Of a stretch of DNA of 64,000 bases, positions 26,201 through 35,570 are shown piece by piece. Location of the stretch: contig NMRA01000192.1 in assembly GCA_002633005.1 (NCBI GenBank), positions 664,644 through 728,643 of the forward strand, in the 5' to 3' direction. The notes beneath the pieces were generated by a model that ran no database searches, was not told the DNA's origin, and was given only the letters and a program-made list of their open reading frames with translations. The translations under genes and the position numbers were made by a program. Position 1 is the stretch's first letter. The number at the start of each line of letters is the position of its first letter. This stretch comes from Phoronis australis. Its lineage: Eukaryota > Phoronida > Phoronidae.

Positions 26201-29200
26201 CGCAATACACTAGCTCACGAAAACGCACGATCACGCGAGTCTTCGCGAGAAATTGTGATGCCTTACCGGCAGAGTATGTGACCACATGAGTTCACTCGCG
26301 CGATTCTTGCCTCTAAAATGGACAGACTGATGTGGCATGCTAACGCTAAGTTGGTGATTTTTTTTGTAAATAAAGTCTTGACACGCAAACCAATCTGCGA
26401 GTGTACCATTGGAAGTTGACAAGAGAAAACACATATTAAAACCAGTACTTTCCATGGAATACCCCGTGATAAAATGGCAAATGAAATTCTAACTTACATT
26501 CATCAGGAACCCGTTCTTGAGAGGGTTGTACCAATACAGTCCTCTACGCCATTGAACGGGGTAACAACACGTGTATTGCCGTCGCCCTCTTCGCACGAAA
26601 CACAGCCTGTCCTCCTCGTAATTCCAAATTATGAAACGGAACCTGTAAAAGTTACTTCCGCAAATGATATCGAGCATGTAGCCATAGATTTCGATTAAAT
26701 TCTCGCAAGCATTTAAATCCAACAAATAGTTAAATCAGGAACAACACTGATTAAGTAGATCAGTTTTCGGCCATAGTAGGGTCAAAAACGGACAATAACC
26801 GCACAAATAAAAAAGTTCATATTGGTTCGACATTTCGCCAATTCATTACTCAATTAACTGATACTGAATTAGCACTCCTTAGCAAAGCGTTAACTTTCAG
26901 TATCCCCATCCATCACATCAATGCCATAGACTCTAAAGCACCGTTCGAATCACTCTACAACAAGATCGCTTCTACCCTAATCACCGACAAGATGATGCTC
27001 AAACATCGCCTTCGGGAACTGTTATCGCTACATATATGGTAACCGTTAAAACAGTGACCAACTTCAGAATCTCACCCCGGATGAATACCAGTTATTGTGC
27101 GACGGTAAACAAAATAATGGCCCTTTTAATCATGGACTCAGAAATAAAATAATGGCCGGCACGACAATAATAATATATTAAGTGGAAAGTAGCATACAAA
27201 TCGCCCACAGCAACGCACAGTTCGAGATCTACCTCCGTTGTGTATTAGGATGGGACCTTTACCCTCATTTTTCATCGTTTTTGTTACCACGAATCTATTC
27301 CAAAGGAAGAAATGTTAACACCTTTGTGAAATGAAATCCGGTTGCGTTGTTTTCTCTAAACGTGTGCCTATTTATATTTTCGTTTGCATAGGCCAGCTGT
27401 TGTTCACATAATACCTATCATAACTGAAACTTGTCAAAATATAGCCTATTGACATGCCAACATTGAAGAACTTTTCAAAATGTTTCAATAATATCAATTA
27501 AAGGCCAACAGGATTAAATGAAAGTGATGCCCTAATTCAAACTACACTGTACACGTATAGACGTTATTGCAGACAGGAGATAAAGATAACGTTGGATACC
27601 TTCCCCAGTCCCACCAGGCCTGTCTGTTGGTAGTAGGGCAAGCATCTCGAAACCTCAGGTAAACAGGTGGCGCATTCCTTATCATCTTCCGGCAAACTTG
27701 TTGCGGTTTTAAGTTGGAAGTCTCGTCCATTCTTATCATGTATTCGCCTCGTCTATCTGAATGGTGGCATTTAAAAAGCTTGTCATTGTAGAACGTTTTT
27801 GAAATCTCAGTTAAGATATTTTTATTGTCTTGTAGAGTTAACAATATAACATGACTTATATCAATTTATAATTCTTAATTTAGCAAAAAAAATAATTGCA
27901 GGCGGTCTGATACACGTTGTACCAGACGTGCGCAGGCCTCACATGTGGGCCCATTGCACTGATCACCTGGAAATATTTTTATGCTTTATTAATATATGGT
28001 TTAAACCGAGCTGAGGAGCTAGAAATCTGGCTCAAGGGTTTAGCATTGTGACCTGGTGGGACCTGAACCCACAACCTCGAGTAAAGCAAGCGGGCACTTA
28101 ATCAACCAGGCCACACTGCCTCCTCTCTTAATTTAGCAACAAAGACCTTACTTTTTAATAAAACAAAACCGGTTGAGCTAAATTATTTTTGTCGAAATAT
28201 ACTTTGGCACTTCTCAAACACCATTAACTATGAGAAGTTTTAGAAGGTTCTAGAATGTCAAAATTACCCGTGTTTCCGTTAACTTTGCCCAAGTTTCTCA
28301 ACTTCTGTGCATTGCCACTTTCAGTTCGTTTCAGACATGTCTGACGTTTCAGTTGTCCAAAGCCGTCACCAACAGATACCCCGACCTCAGGCAAGGGATA
28401 CCACCAGTAATCAAGTTTGTACTGCTGTTCAGACACTAGAGAATTATAACATGGATATAATTAAAACATACAACTTATAATTTCACTTGTATTCTTTATT
28501 TTTTCTAACGGAGGGCAAAAGGGGACATGCGTAGAGAACACTGTACACCTACAAGAGTCCCAGCGACAAGACTGATGCCTAAGAAGGTTCAAAAACCAAT
28601 TTTATACAAGTGGCAGCGTGATCACATTACATCAGCTCAGTGGTTAAGTCACGCAGTTACCATTTGTATGGTTTACTAAGGACAGACGGCCAATTATGTC
28701 GCAGCAGTTTTTTATTTGTTAGAAATCTTACCTCTGTAAATCCAATTTATACCATTAGACGGATAGTTATACTTCACGAAACTATAAGTCTCATCCGTCA
28801 TAACCACAGCTTGAAAACTGTTGCCCTGTAAAGAAAATGTGCTTTTTGATTTACGCCCAATTAAAACTCTTCTTCAAAAAATGCACATCCATAGCATTAT
28901 AGCAATGTGTAAATTTTTTTACGTTTGCGAGGTCGTCGGCAATTTCATCTCAAACATAATTTTCGACAGCGGAAAATGAATAAGCTAATAAAACGCCGGT
29001 AAAGCCGGATTTCGCGCCTTTCCCTTGTACATGTACTTTCACTGAGAACACTGTTCGTTGAAGACTGAATCAACGTAACTCAAACTTTAAGTCTTGCAGC
29101 ATAACGTTCAACCCAATAAACTTTTTGGAAACGATGAGGAAAAAGCGGTCAAAATTTATCAGTAATTTTATTTAAAACTTTATATAGAGATAGGTTATTA

Positions 29201-29589
29201 AATAGTAAGGGTGTGTATACATGTACTGTACATACGGCCATCCGCCAATGTACCGTATTGGTAAGATTGACTTACCTGGACTCCTTGGAGTCGCTGTAAA
29301 CACCTGTCTCTGTACTTTTGGCACCATGAAGATCGACAGGAGGATGAAAAGTACCACCAGTAGCAGTAGCTCACATAAGAAACCATGTTTTCCCACGTCA
29401 CCACCAAAACCCACGTGGGCTTGAAATCTGGCGAGTAAAGTTAAATTGAACCATGTGGGGATGTAATCAGCATTGCTGGGCTTGTTTGAGAGACTACAGC
29501 AGCCGGTATTTTGTTAATTTGGCAGCTATTGTATATTGATGCACAATTACTAGCCATACGATACGTACATTGATATACATATATATGCG

Positions 29590-29643
<54 letters not shown>

Positions 29644-32600
29644 CAGGCGTGCGTGCGTGCGTGTGTGTACATTGTAGAACTATGTGTTCTACACTAATAC
29701 CATTATAAATTAACATTAAACCCATACCCATGCTTTCTATCAAAGAATACTTTTGATTTTGGTCGCAAACCGTTATAAAACTGGCCTGATCTTGCTCCTT
29801 ACTAAGTTTAGAAGTCAACTACGGGCTTCGAAAATTCGCAATACCTACACATTGTATTTGACTGGGCGAATTGTTGAAACCAATTTCACTTGTGATAACA
29901 TGAGTTACAGTCGCAAATATTTTAAGTCTGGTCTGTTGGCCACATCACGTGACCTAATGGATACAACTCTGAAAAGACGTTCGTATGGTTTATAACCGTT
30001 TCAAAAAATAGTTGAGGATAATTATTAAATGAATAGGCTACATGCATGCATAGATAATAGACAACTATAGTCTATGATGCATGTAAGCTCCCGTATACTT
30101 TTTGGGCTTAGATTATTAATCACGTGGAGCGTTAATTGTTTTTAGTTTAGGAATGTTTTGCATATGTAGTAACAATTTCTTGGTAATTTGGGAAATAAAT
30201 TATTTACCAACGTAACTGAAAATTTACTTGCTTCTACCAAGAGGCCGTCATCTTGTGACTACACTAACCTTTGTTCGTAGCAGGGTTGGACCCTTGTTAG
30301 GCTCTAAGGTCATATTGTTAGACTACAGTGTTTGGGCTACGGCGTTCACTTTAATCTGTAGTGACTCTAGTCCGAAATATATACCCAGTTCAAAACGACA
30401 AAAATGTTATCGACCTTACCATCTGGATAGTCTTTTCCTTCTGTAGTCGACCGCATAAGTTTCACCTCAGACTCGGCTCTTGTCATGATGCCGTCACAGG
30501 CTGCATCGTTCACCGTCTCATCCGTACACACTTTCACATAGACTTGACTCTGTCTCCTAGTGTCGTTGAGAAAACACAGGGCACGTGGATCGGCATAGGT
30601 TCGGAAGGGGCTGATGATTCCAATAGTGTTCAGCCACGACCACCAACCACCACACTTGTAGTATGGACCCAACGACCAACGATATCCCAGGTTGATGGCG
30701 CCGTTGTAACATACCTGAAATTGTATTGTTTACATGAGCGTCATCAGATCGTCCTCGTCCTCACTGCCGCCACCACTATTGTCACCACGCACGTTTTGTC
30801 GTCATCTGTACTTTTGTCTATGTCTCATCACCGTCGTTATCGTTACCTACGTCTCAATCCGCTGCACCATTTCCGTCACCGTCTTTTGATTTATTCGAGT
30901 TGGTGCTATACTTGTGTCAACACCATCATTGAATTTTAAATGTGCACAAAGTTTCCCCTTTTGTCAAATACCTCGGTTGACGTAGCCCAATTACCGTAAT
31001 AAATTTCTTTTCATCTCTTCCCTTACTCAGACAATGATTTCATGGCCCGAGAAGATCTGACAGTTTGTTATTGATTTAGACTAGTATCCTTACGGCTGAT
31101 TGCCACTGCAGGTTATGTTGAATAACCGTCGCGTGAATTCTAGACATTTTGATGCAACCAATGGAAATTTAAAATGATACTAAACCTTTTGTTATTTGTT
31201 TTTTTCAACCAGTTCTCCTTCAGCCACCTGGTAATGCATCATTGACGTCTCACTTGAGTGAGTGATTAAAACAGGATCCAACTAAAAACTCAAACTCTTT
31301 TCATCACAGATAGGATATCTAGTTCTTGATGAGTGGTCTTTCCCTACATCTCTTAAAGCGTAGTTCACGCTTTCCCGTTTAGCAGAATTTGTAAAGAATT
31401 TTCCAGTTTCGCTAGAAACATTTAAGGGTTGTCATGGGTTACATAACATTATCTTGTTCCAGAGAACTAGATGAGAACGTCACTGTCACCAGGCTTGGTA
31501 TGCTCTTAAGATTAATATAACAATGAGTCCAAGATGCTTTGAAAGAATAAATACTTCTTTGAATAAAGTTGTTCTTGCCACCACAAAACAGTTTATAGAA
31601 GCTGTAAGACAGCGCATCTAATTCCGCCTTACTTTGCTTTGTTCACTTACGTGGGCCTGGTTGTAAGTCTTGCTCTTGATTGGTAGGCCATCTGCGGGTA
31701 GTGCCACCTTGTGGCATCTGGAACTCCAATAGCTGGTGTCATTGCAATTTACCAAACGCTCAGCTCCTTCTTTGAAACCTTTGTATATTGCAGGGTCGTC
31801 TGGAAATAATTTACAACTTCAATAACAGTAAGACGTAAACCACGATAACAATGTTACCGAAGTTTTCAATTCCCTTAATTTCACTGCTAGCGTTGCGAGT
31901 TTCATAAAATACTTCCACGCCCTCTAAAGACTGATTTTGGCTGTACATCTTTTGACACCCTAATCTAGAGTGATTTTCATTTAAAAATGTCTCTTGAGTG
32001 TCAGAATAATTTCCTAATGACATAACGTGCATAACCTAAGCAGGTCTAAAAAGTGGCCTTTTCTCGTGGAAATTTATAGAAACCTGCGCATTAAAGTTTC
32101 TGGCGACTGCCTCCTCGGGGTTTCCACTGAATAAGCAAAATCCGTACGCCAATGGGGGTTGCTAAATTGGCGGTTAGGATCGGAAGTGGCGTCGATAGGG
32201 AGGAATCTGGACTTTCGGACAGCGTGATGGGCAACTCCCCTCCCCGTCACCGGTAACATTTACCTTCCTAGCGAAAGCGCTTGACATCGGTAACAATAAA
32301 GATATAAACGTGAACTATAAAGGCACGCGATATCAGTGTCAGTAATTTTGCAGGCAATGGTAAAAGTGTTGGGTCGTACAATTCACATTGCCCTATACTT
32401 TGTTGCTGCGCAAATTTTTATACATTTATCCCATAACAAACATATATTGAAACATTTCGTGACTTTTAACCATAGCTTTCGTAGTAGGAATAACAATGAA
32501 TACCTTCAAGGGTAGCAGCCGGAGTGGTTTGATCAGGGGTAGGCGCAGTTGTCGATTCACCAGGTCCCGTGGTGGTCATCTGCGTTGTGGTTGTCGTAGT

Positions 32601-35425
32601 CGTTTCCATCGTGTTATTTCCCTCGCCTACAGGTGTCGTAGTAGTTGAGCTTACCTCACTCTCATTTGAAGAGGCAGTGGTTTGTGTGGTTGTTGGTTGT
32701 GCGGTCATGTTGCTATGTGTAACATCTGTCTGTACGCTGGTTGTGCTGACTTCCGTCACATTTGCCTGGGATCCGGTTACGTTTGACGATGACACAGTAG
32801 AGGCTTCAGTAGTATTTCCTTCGACGATGCTCTCGGTAGTCGTCACACTACCTGTGTTGTTTGCCTGGGTTGTATTTAGTGTACTTGTAGCAGTTGTACT
32901 CTCCTCAATCACGCTGGAGGATGTGCTAGCTTGAATTGCTGACGTCGCTTCCTGTGAAATTGAGGAAGTAGTTGTCTCGGTCAGCCTAGTTGGTTCAACA
33001 CCTGTGCTTGTCCCATTAGCTTCAACAGTGGATAAAGATGAAGCAATGGTAGTTTCGGAGTCTTTCGAAGATGATACATTAATTTGACTGGTTGTCTGCG
33101 TTTGGCTTGTTGATGTGTATATTTCTGAAGTAAACGAGGATTGTATACCTTCTGTACTACTGGCTGAACCTGTAGCTGACGTCACTTCAGAGGATGACGT
33201 TTTACTTCCGGTGGTTGCAGTGGTCTGAACGCTTGCTGAAGAGGTTATAATAGTTGAATTCACTGCCATGCTTGTTGCATTTGCCCCTGTCGATGTTTCT
33301 GCTGTCCCTGTGGTGGAAGTTGCATCTACTCCTGCTGTTGTTCCTGTTACCCCTGTGGTTGTAGTTGCATTCACCACTGTTGTCGTTTCTGTTACCCCTG
33401 TTGTAGAAGTAGCATTTACTCCCGCTGTTGTTTGTGTTACCCCTGTGGTTGCAGTTGTATTTACCACTGTTGTCGTTTCTGTTGCCCCTGTTGTAGAAGT
33501 TGCATTTACTCCCGCTGTTGTTTGTGTTACCCCTGTGGTTGCAGTTGTATTTACCACTGTTGTCGTTTCTGTTGCCCCTGTTGTAGAAGTTGCATTTACT
33601 CCCGCTGTTGTTTGTGTTACCCCTGTGGTTGCAGTTGTATTTACCACTGTTGTCGTTTCTGTTGCCCCTGTTGTAGAAGTTGCATTTACTCCCGCTGTTG
33701 TTTGTGTTACCCCTGTGCTTGCAGTTGCATTTACCACTGTTGTCGTTTCTGTTGCCCCTGTTGTAGAAGTTGCATTTACTCCCGCTGTTGATTGTGTTAC
33801 CCCTGTGGTTGTAGTTGCATTTACCACTGTTGTCGTTTCTGTTACCCCTGTTGTAGAAGTTGCATTTACTCCCGCTGTTGTTTGTGTTGCCTCTGTGGTT
33901 GCAGTTGTATTTACGTCAGCTCCTGTTGTTGTTGCTGTTACAACTACTGTCGTATCTGCCGTTGATGTTGTATTTGTTCCTGTTGCTGCCGTTGTCGTTG
34001 ATGCTGATGACAGTGTTGTTGTTGATGTCACAGCTGCTGTCAAATAAATCACAAAACTGTTAAACGGACGTGTACGACATTAATATCATTATAGAATCAG
34101 TATGGTTTTCTGGGTTCAAGCCTCGAGGTTTGTCTCGTAAAAAGTTGTTAAAGCGTAAGTCGGAATAGTTTTACGCTCCCAGCTCGCTTTGGCTGCAAAC
34201 AGTTACTGCACTATCCGTGTAGTGTACTTATGAACAGGTAACAGTTAAGCAATAATATATACAAGTTATCGCCTAAAGTGAGGACAAACATCCGCCTAAA
34301 GTGAGAGCGAGTCCTTACAAAAATGAACTTAAGTTATGATAAACTTAAGTTCCAGAAACTTAAGCTTAAGTTTTAGAGCTTAAGTTTTTGAAAACTTAAG
34401 TATTTTGCAAAAAAACTTAAGCTTTCGTGAATGAAAACTTAAGATTTTTTAGACCAAAAACTTAAGTTTTTCGATGAATACTTAAGTTCATTTTGTAAGG
34501 AAGTGTCCGCCGAAAGCGACGCTATTGGACGACAGTGTGCTCCTGCTTCAATACCAACGTGGCGGCCGCGAAAGGATTTCTCAGCAAATCAGTGTTCGAA
34601 CTGTCGCTTTTGTTGAGGGACAAGTTTTTGCAACTCGAACATATAAAATATCGATAATCCTAAGAAATTAAACCACTCGTGTGACTGTTTCGGTGATGAA
34701 AGAAAACAAAAAAATTGCCCCTATCATCAATACAAAGCATTTATTCAAACAATTTATTTCTGTGCCAAAATTACCTCAAATACCCCATGCATATCATGGT
34801 GTACTTCCAACGTGTACTGCTTGGAATTACTGTTGTTCCTCTTGGTAAGTATCCTAAAGTTACGTCGGACGTCACTGTGAATTTCTAAGGAAACTAGTTA
34901 TCGAGAGTGACCTGTCGCGTATGCTCGCGAGCGCTTTTGTAAAAGGTGTTCAAGAAACAGGGAGTCGCGGCGCTCACAGCTTAAATAATGTTACTGAAAA
35001 CTGACAGAGTTGTGACGAATGTTGATACTGATTTTTAAATCGGAAGCATTCATTTGCGTGGTGTAATATTTTCTACGCGCCGACAGGCTGCTGCCTTTCG
35101 AATTCAGGCGAGCAGTCGCAGGTAACTAACGTTGGCCGTTGACTGAAAAGCGTAATTTACGAGCTTACTTCACGAGCGTAGTGTAATTTACTAGCGTAAT
35201 TTACGAGCGACATATACCCCTCAGCGGCCAACCATAGCAATTAGTCTGGATAGGTACTGGAACTTCTAACTAATGCAGATGGGGTTGAGGCTTTCTCGTA
35301 ACACCTGATACGGAGAATGAATGCTTTAATGGGATGAATGGAAGTCACTTACCAACAGTCACTGCATAAACCAGTAACAGGCGAACCAACATGGCCGTAG
35401 TTTGGCTCCGCCTTAGTGGCCACAT
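13031..35425 (-). CDS. MUC4-like transmembrane mucin (complete, 27 coding exons)
   Basis: Large type I membrane mucin of epithelial surfaces. Hand-built exons, 5' to 3' on the minus strand: 35425-35353, 34036-32504, 31799-31651, 30714-30420, 29427-29276, 28825-28732, 28435-28268, 27756-27546, 26642-26498, 25031-24905, 24687-24544, 24081-23807, 23514-23349, 23168-22902, 22487-22270, 21963-21860, 21426-21224, 20845-20723, 19879-19760, 19402-19280, 18642-18520, 17994-17872, 17657-17554, 16552-16473, 16024-15834, 14218-14047, 13178-13031. All introns are GT-AG, all phases agree, and the sum is 5631 bases (1876 residues plus TAG). Domain order is signal peptide, Ser/Thr repeats (25-535), NIDO (536-832), AMOP (835-940), VWD (980-1177), EGF-like modules (1350-1645), SEA-like (1646-1770), TM (about 1803-1825) and tail. 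The order matches vertebrate MUC4; orthology is inferred, so I give no symbol. Weakest splice calls: the donors at 27545 and 21859. Confidence 0.88.
15271..15386. repeat. 30-bp minisatellite, four copies
   Basis: Unit tgagaactggccatacctta plus attactattt, three full copies and a last copy of 26 bases, identical to each other. The unit length is a multiple of three, so the minus strand stays open and gives a repetitive peptide, but there is no splice or start context and I do not call it coding. Confidence 0.95.
15760..15773. repeat. Short palindrome
   Basis: cccctttaaagggg, a perfect 14-bp palindrome in a mucin intron 60 bp from the exon 25 donor. Confidence 0.7.
15834..17657 (-). CDS. Mucin exons 23-25: SEA-like juxtamembrane module
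   Basis: Exons 17657-17554, 16552-16473 and 16024-15834. About 120 residues of alternating strand and helix: [20 protein letters not shown], a Cys pair ([11 protein letters not shown]), then [15 protein letters not shown] and [11 protein letters not shown]. Length, position just before the membrane and strand pattern resemble a SEA domain, which often precedes the TM helix in membrane mucins. The self-cleavage motif GSVVV is not seen. The middle exon was placed by phase: only the acceptor at 16553-16554 (ccaagttcag) keeps the frame open. Confidence 0.7.
17872..21963 (-). CDS. Mucin exons 16-22: EGF-like module array
   Basis: Exons 21963-21860, 21426-21224, 20845-20723, 19879-19760, 19402-19280, 18642-18520 and 17994-17872. 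The first two form an EGF split by an intron (CACVNGNC ... [12 protein letters not shown]) followed by a second Cys-rich module ending [12 protein letters not shown]. The next five are single-exon modules. Those at 20845, 19879, 18642 and 17994 start D-x-[DN]-E-C and carry the calcium-binding consensus (for example [15 protein letters not shown]). The one at 19402 starts PTIKC and lacks the calcium signature. The five single-exon modules are 120-123 bp and phase 1-1, the classic shuffled-module arrangement. Confidence 0.9.
20422..20461. repeat. Perfect 40-bp inverted repeat
   Basis: Two 19-bp arms (tttaagtgcacacaatctt and its exact reverse complement) around a 2-bp centre, inside the intron between EGF exons 18 and 19. 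Nothing similar was seen elsewhere in the window. Confidence 0.95.
20885..21190. repeat. Degenerate direct repeat in an EGF intron
   Basis: Blocks of the form taaactgagtaaggaacaac-ataaggcccagttaaaaatgg at about 20895 and taaactgagcatggaagaag-ataaggtcagttttaaaatgg at about 21114 lie 220 bp apart in the same intron. A third relative (ctgagtaaggaacaggctaagaccaatttta) is at about 61190. This is probably an old interspersed repeat. Confidence 0.5.
21550..21665 (+). repeat. Dispersed repeat family C, copy 1
   Basis: Shares ordered blocks with 36146-36260: ttttgggactggaca, then gtcacggcgagtcattt, then gtgccga. Both copies have the same orientation. It lies in the intron between mucin exons 16 and 17. 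Confidence 0.5.
22270..23168 (-). CDS. Mucin exons 14-15: post-VWD region
   Basis: Exons 23168-22902 and 22487-22270. This matches the segment after VWD in MUC4-type proteins: [21 protein letters not shown] (MUC4 has the F-x-P-x-F pattern), then a two-Cys motif [20 protein letters not shown], then a beta-rich stretch ([19 protein letters not shown]) resembling a cadherin- or Ig-like strand set. It is heavily sequon-rich. It links the VWD module to the EGF modules. Confidence 0.82.
23349..25031 (-). CDS. Mucin exons 10-13: linker and VWD domain
   Basis: Exons 25031-24905, 24687-24544, 24081-23807 and 23514-23349. The linker carries the usual sequence between AMOP and VWD ([13 protein letters not shown], then [14 protein letters not shown]). 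VWD begins at [20 protein letters not shown] and continues through [11 protein letters not shown] to [14 protein letters not shown] and LPDGT, all canonical. The lone Cys pair in exon 12 (VQCEV, IDCYH) fits a disulfide. Many N-x-S/T sites are present. Unlike gel-forming mucins, there is only one VWD and no D-domain multimerisation set. Confidence 0.9.
25032..26497 (-). other. Mucin intron between AMOP and VWD exons
   Basis: 1.5 kb. A few short plus-strand frames (25386-25604, 25718-26035) have no recognisable domain. No repeat was recognised. Confidence 0.6.
26498..27756 (-). CDS. Mucin exons 8-9: end of NIDO and AMOP domain
   Basis: Exons 27756-27546 and 26642-26498. The first residues close the NIDO domain. 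An AMOP module follows, the extracellular domain named for adhesion-associated MUC4 and other proteins. The motifs seen are [16 protein letters not shown] (the CP-x-Q/A-x-D-x-GR core) and later [10 protein letters not shown] (the QCCY core) before LYWYNP. Eight Cys lie across the module, as is usual. The intron between the two exons is phase 2; its donor (GTAGTT) is weak, but the frame and the domain continue exactly across it. Confidence 0.8.
26755..27042 (+). mobile_element. Retroelement fragment (Penelope-like RT N-terminal region)
   Basis: An open frame of 95 codons ends in TAA at 27040. It contains [19 protein letters not shown], which fits the LT-x2-E-x2-LLSKGL-x-F signature found at the start of reverse-transcriptase ORFs of Penelope-like elements and their relatives, followed by a helical, basic stretch ending [11 protein letters not shown]. 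It lies antisense to the mucin gene inside the intron between its two AMOP exons. There is no start codon and no RT catalytic core, so it is a short remnant. Confidence 0.4.
28046..28124 (-). mobile_element. tRNA-derived SINE head
   Basis: On the minus strand an A-box-like block (tggcctggttgattaag) is followed about 30 bp later by a B-box in a perfect T-arm (gtggg ttcaggt cccac). The flanks do not form an acceptor stem, so this is a SINE rather than a tRNA gene. It sits in the intron between mucin exons 7 and 8. Confidence 0.6.
28268..31799 (-). CDS. Mucin exons 3-7: NIDO domain with Cys/Trp-rich insertions
   Basis: Exons 31799-31651, 30714-30420, 29427-29276, 28825-28732 and 28435-28268. 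NIDO hallmarks appear in order: [19 protein letters not shown] (the PFFG-x-Y...NG-I strand region), [12 protein letters not shown] (the IAPFWADVD region), [40 protein letters not shown], and VGVSVGDG. The domain ends in the next exon at GEYMIRMDE. Two stretches look inserted compared with the usual domain: a Cys/Trp cluster after the NG motif ([10 protein letters not shown]) and about 30 residues with four Cys and Trp-Trp after [15 protein letters not shown] modules occur in nidogen, MUC4 and related extracellular proteins. The domain starts at once after the mucin stalk. Confidence 0.82.
29428..30419 (-). other. Mucin intron inside the NIDO domain
   Basis: About 1 kb. It holds the GT microsatellite at 29591 and a short plus-strand frame (29753-29995) without a recognisable domain. 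Confidence 0.6.
29591..29668. repeat. GT microsatellite
   Basis: About 25 uninterrupted GT units, then GCGT variants. Likely length-polymorphic. Confidence 0.95.
32504..34036 (-). CDS. Mucin exon 2: Ser/Thr-rich glycosylation region
   Basis: A single 1533-bp exon codes about 511 residues made mostly of Thr, Ser, Val, Ala, Asn, Gly and Glu with no Cys, as expected for a densely O-glycosylated mucin stalk. The 5' two-fifths is a tandem array of 30-residue units built from two related 15-residue halves (type [15 protein letters not shown] and [15 protein letters not shown]). Each half carries an N-x-T sequon (NAT, NTT), so the region can be N- as well as O-glycosylated. The remainder is non-repetitive Ser/Thr-rich sequence with further sequons (NVS, NVT, NMT, NNT). 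The exon is phase 1 at both ends, so it can expand or be skipped without breaking the frame. Confidence 0.92.
33325..33920. repeat. 90-bp coding tandem repeat (VNTR) in the mucin exon
   Basis: About six and a half units of 90 bp. Consecutive units between 33481 and 33720 are almost identical at the DNA level, including synonymous positions, while the outer units are more diverged. This is the pattern of recent unequal exchange or slippage in the centre. The antisense strand is also open through the array, which yields spurious Val-rich and Cys-rich frames that are not genes. Confidence 0.92.
34037..35352 (-). other. First mucin coding intron
   Basis: 1.3 kb between the signal-peptide exon and the mucin exon. 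It contains the CTTAAG palindrome array at 34311-34504 and a pair of cgcctaaagtgag direct repeats at 34272 and 34293. Near 35150-35210 a small set of gtaatttacgagc repeats is seen. Confidence 0.6.
34311..34504. repeat. Palindromic array of CTTAAG sites, MITE-like
   Basis: Ten CTTAAG hexamers lie within about 170 bp, most inside larger palindromes such as aaacttaagcttaagttt. The outer arms ccttacaaaa(a)tgaacttaag and cttaagttcattttgtaagg are inverted copies, so the whole block is one nested inverted repeat of about 190 bp. The flanks carry related tccgcc-aaag motifs. It may be a non-autonomous DNA element able to form a long hairpin. Confidence 0.85.
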
Positions 35426-35426
35426 T
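35353..35426 (-). CDS. Mucin exon 1: start codon and signal peptide
   Basis: The ATG is at 35423-35425, one base inside the exon, right after the acceptor ttgtatttcag. The first 24 codons give a basic N-terminus (MWPLRRS), then a hydrophobic core ([13 protein letters not shown]), a standard signal peptide. The exon ends in phase 1 at a perfect GTAAGT donor. A second in-frame ATG at codon 12 would also give a usable signal peptide. The acceptor just before the ATG implies a separate untranslated first exon upstream. Confidence 0.85.
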
Positions 35427-35519
35427 CTGAAATACAAGCACGCATTATGACAACGCTACGCCCAGGTATGACATGCGTGTTAACACTTAAATAGTTTTTT
35501 TTTATTTAGTTCACTTACT

Positions 35520-35570
35520 GTTTGTTGTGAAATTGGTTTCAAATTTTTGCTCACTCAAACGAGAGGGGGT
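35520..35570 (-). other. Predicted 5' untranslated exon of the mucin gene
   Basis: A consensus donor GTAAGTG (minus strand) starts at 35518, and a good acceptor (ttgtatttcag) lies at 35427-35428, one base before the exon with the ATG. A non-coding first exon ending at 35519 with a 93-bp intron is the simplest reading. Its 5' limit and promoter are not visible; the end given is nominal. Confidence 0.4.

Noticed and set aside
28046-28124. Functional tRNA gene
   Set aside because: A and B boxes and a good T-arm are present, but there is no acceptor stem or convincing anticodon arm; a SINE head is more likely.
28625-28670. Second tRNA-like A box (agctcagtggttaagtc)
   Set aside because: No B box follows at the right distance; too short to call.
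29172-29414. Minus-strand frame with a membrane-helix-like start
   Set aside because: It is exon 5 of the mucin read in the wrong frame. The phase-1 frame gives [11 protein letters not shown] and joins both neighbouring exons.
30361-30939. 192-codon plus-strand frame
   Set aside because: Overlaps mucin exon 4 in antisense; that exon has NIDO motifs, matching phases and good splice sites on the minus strand.
33268-34047. 259-codon Val-rich plus-strand frame and a Cys-rich frame in the same place
   Set aside because: Both are antisense shadows of the mucin repeats; the repeat unit is a multiple of three, so all copies stay open in more than one frame.
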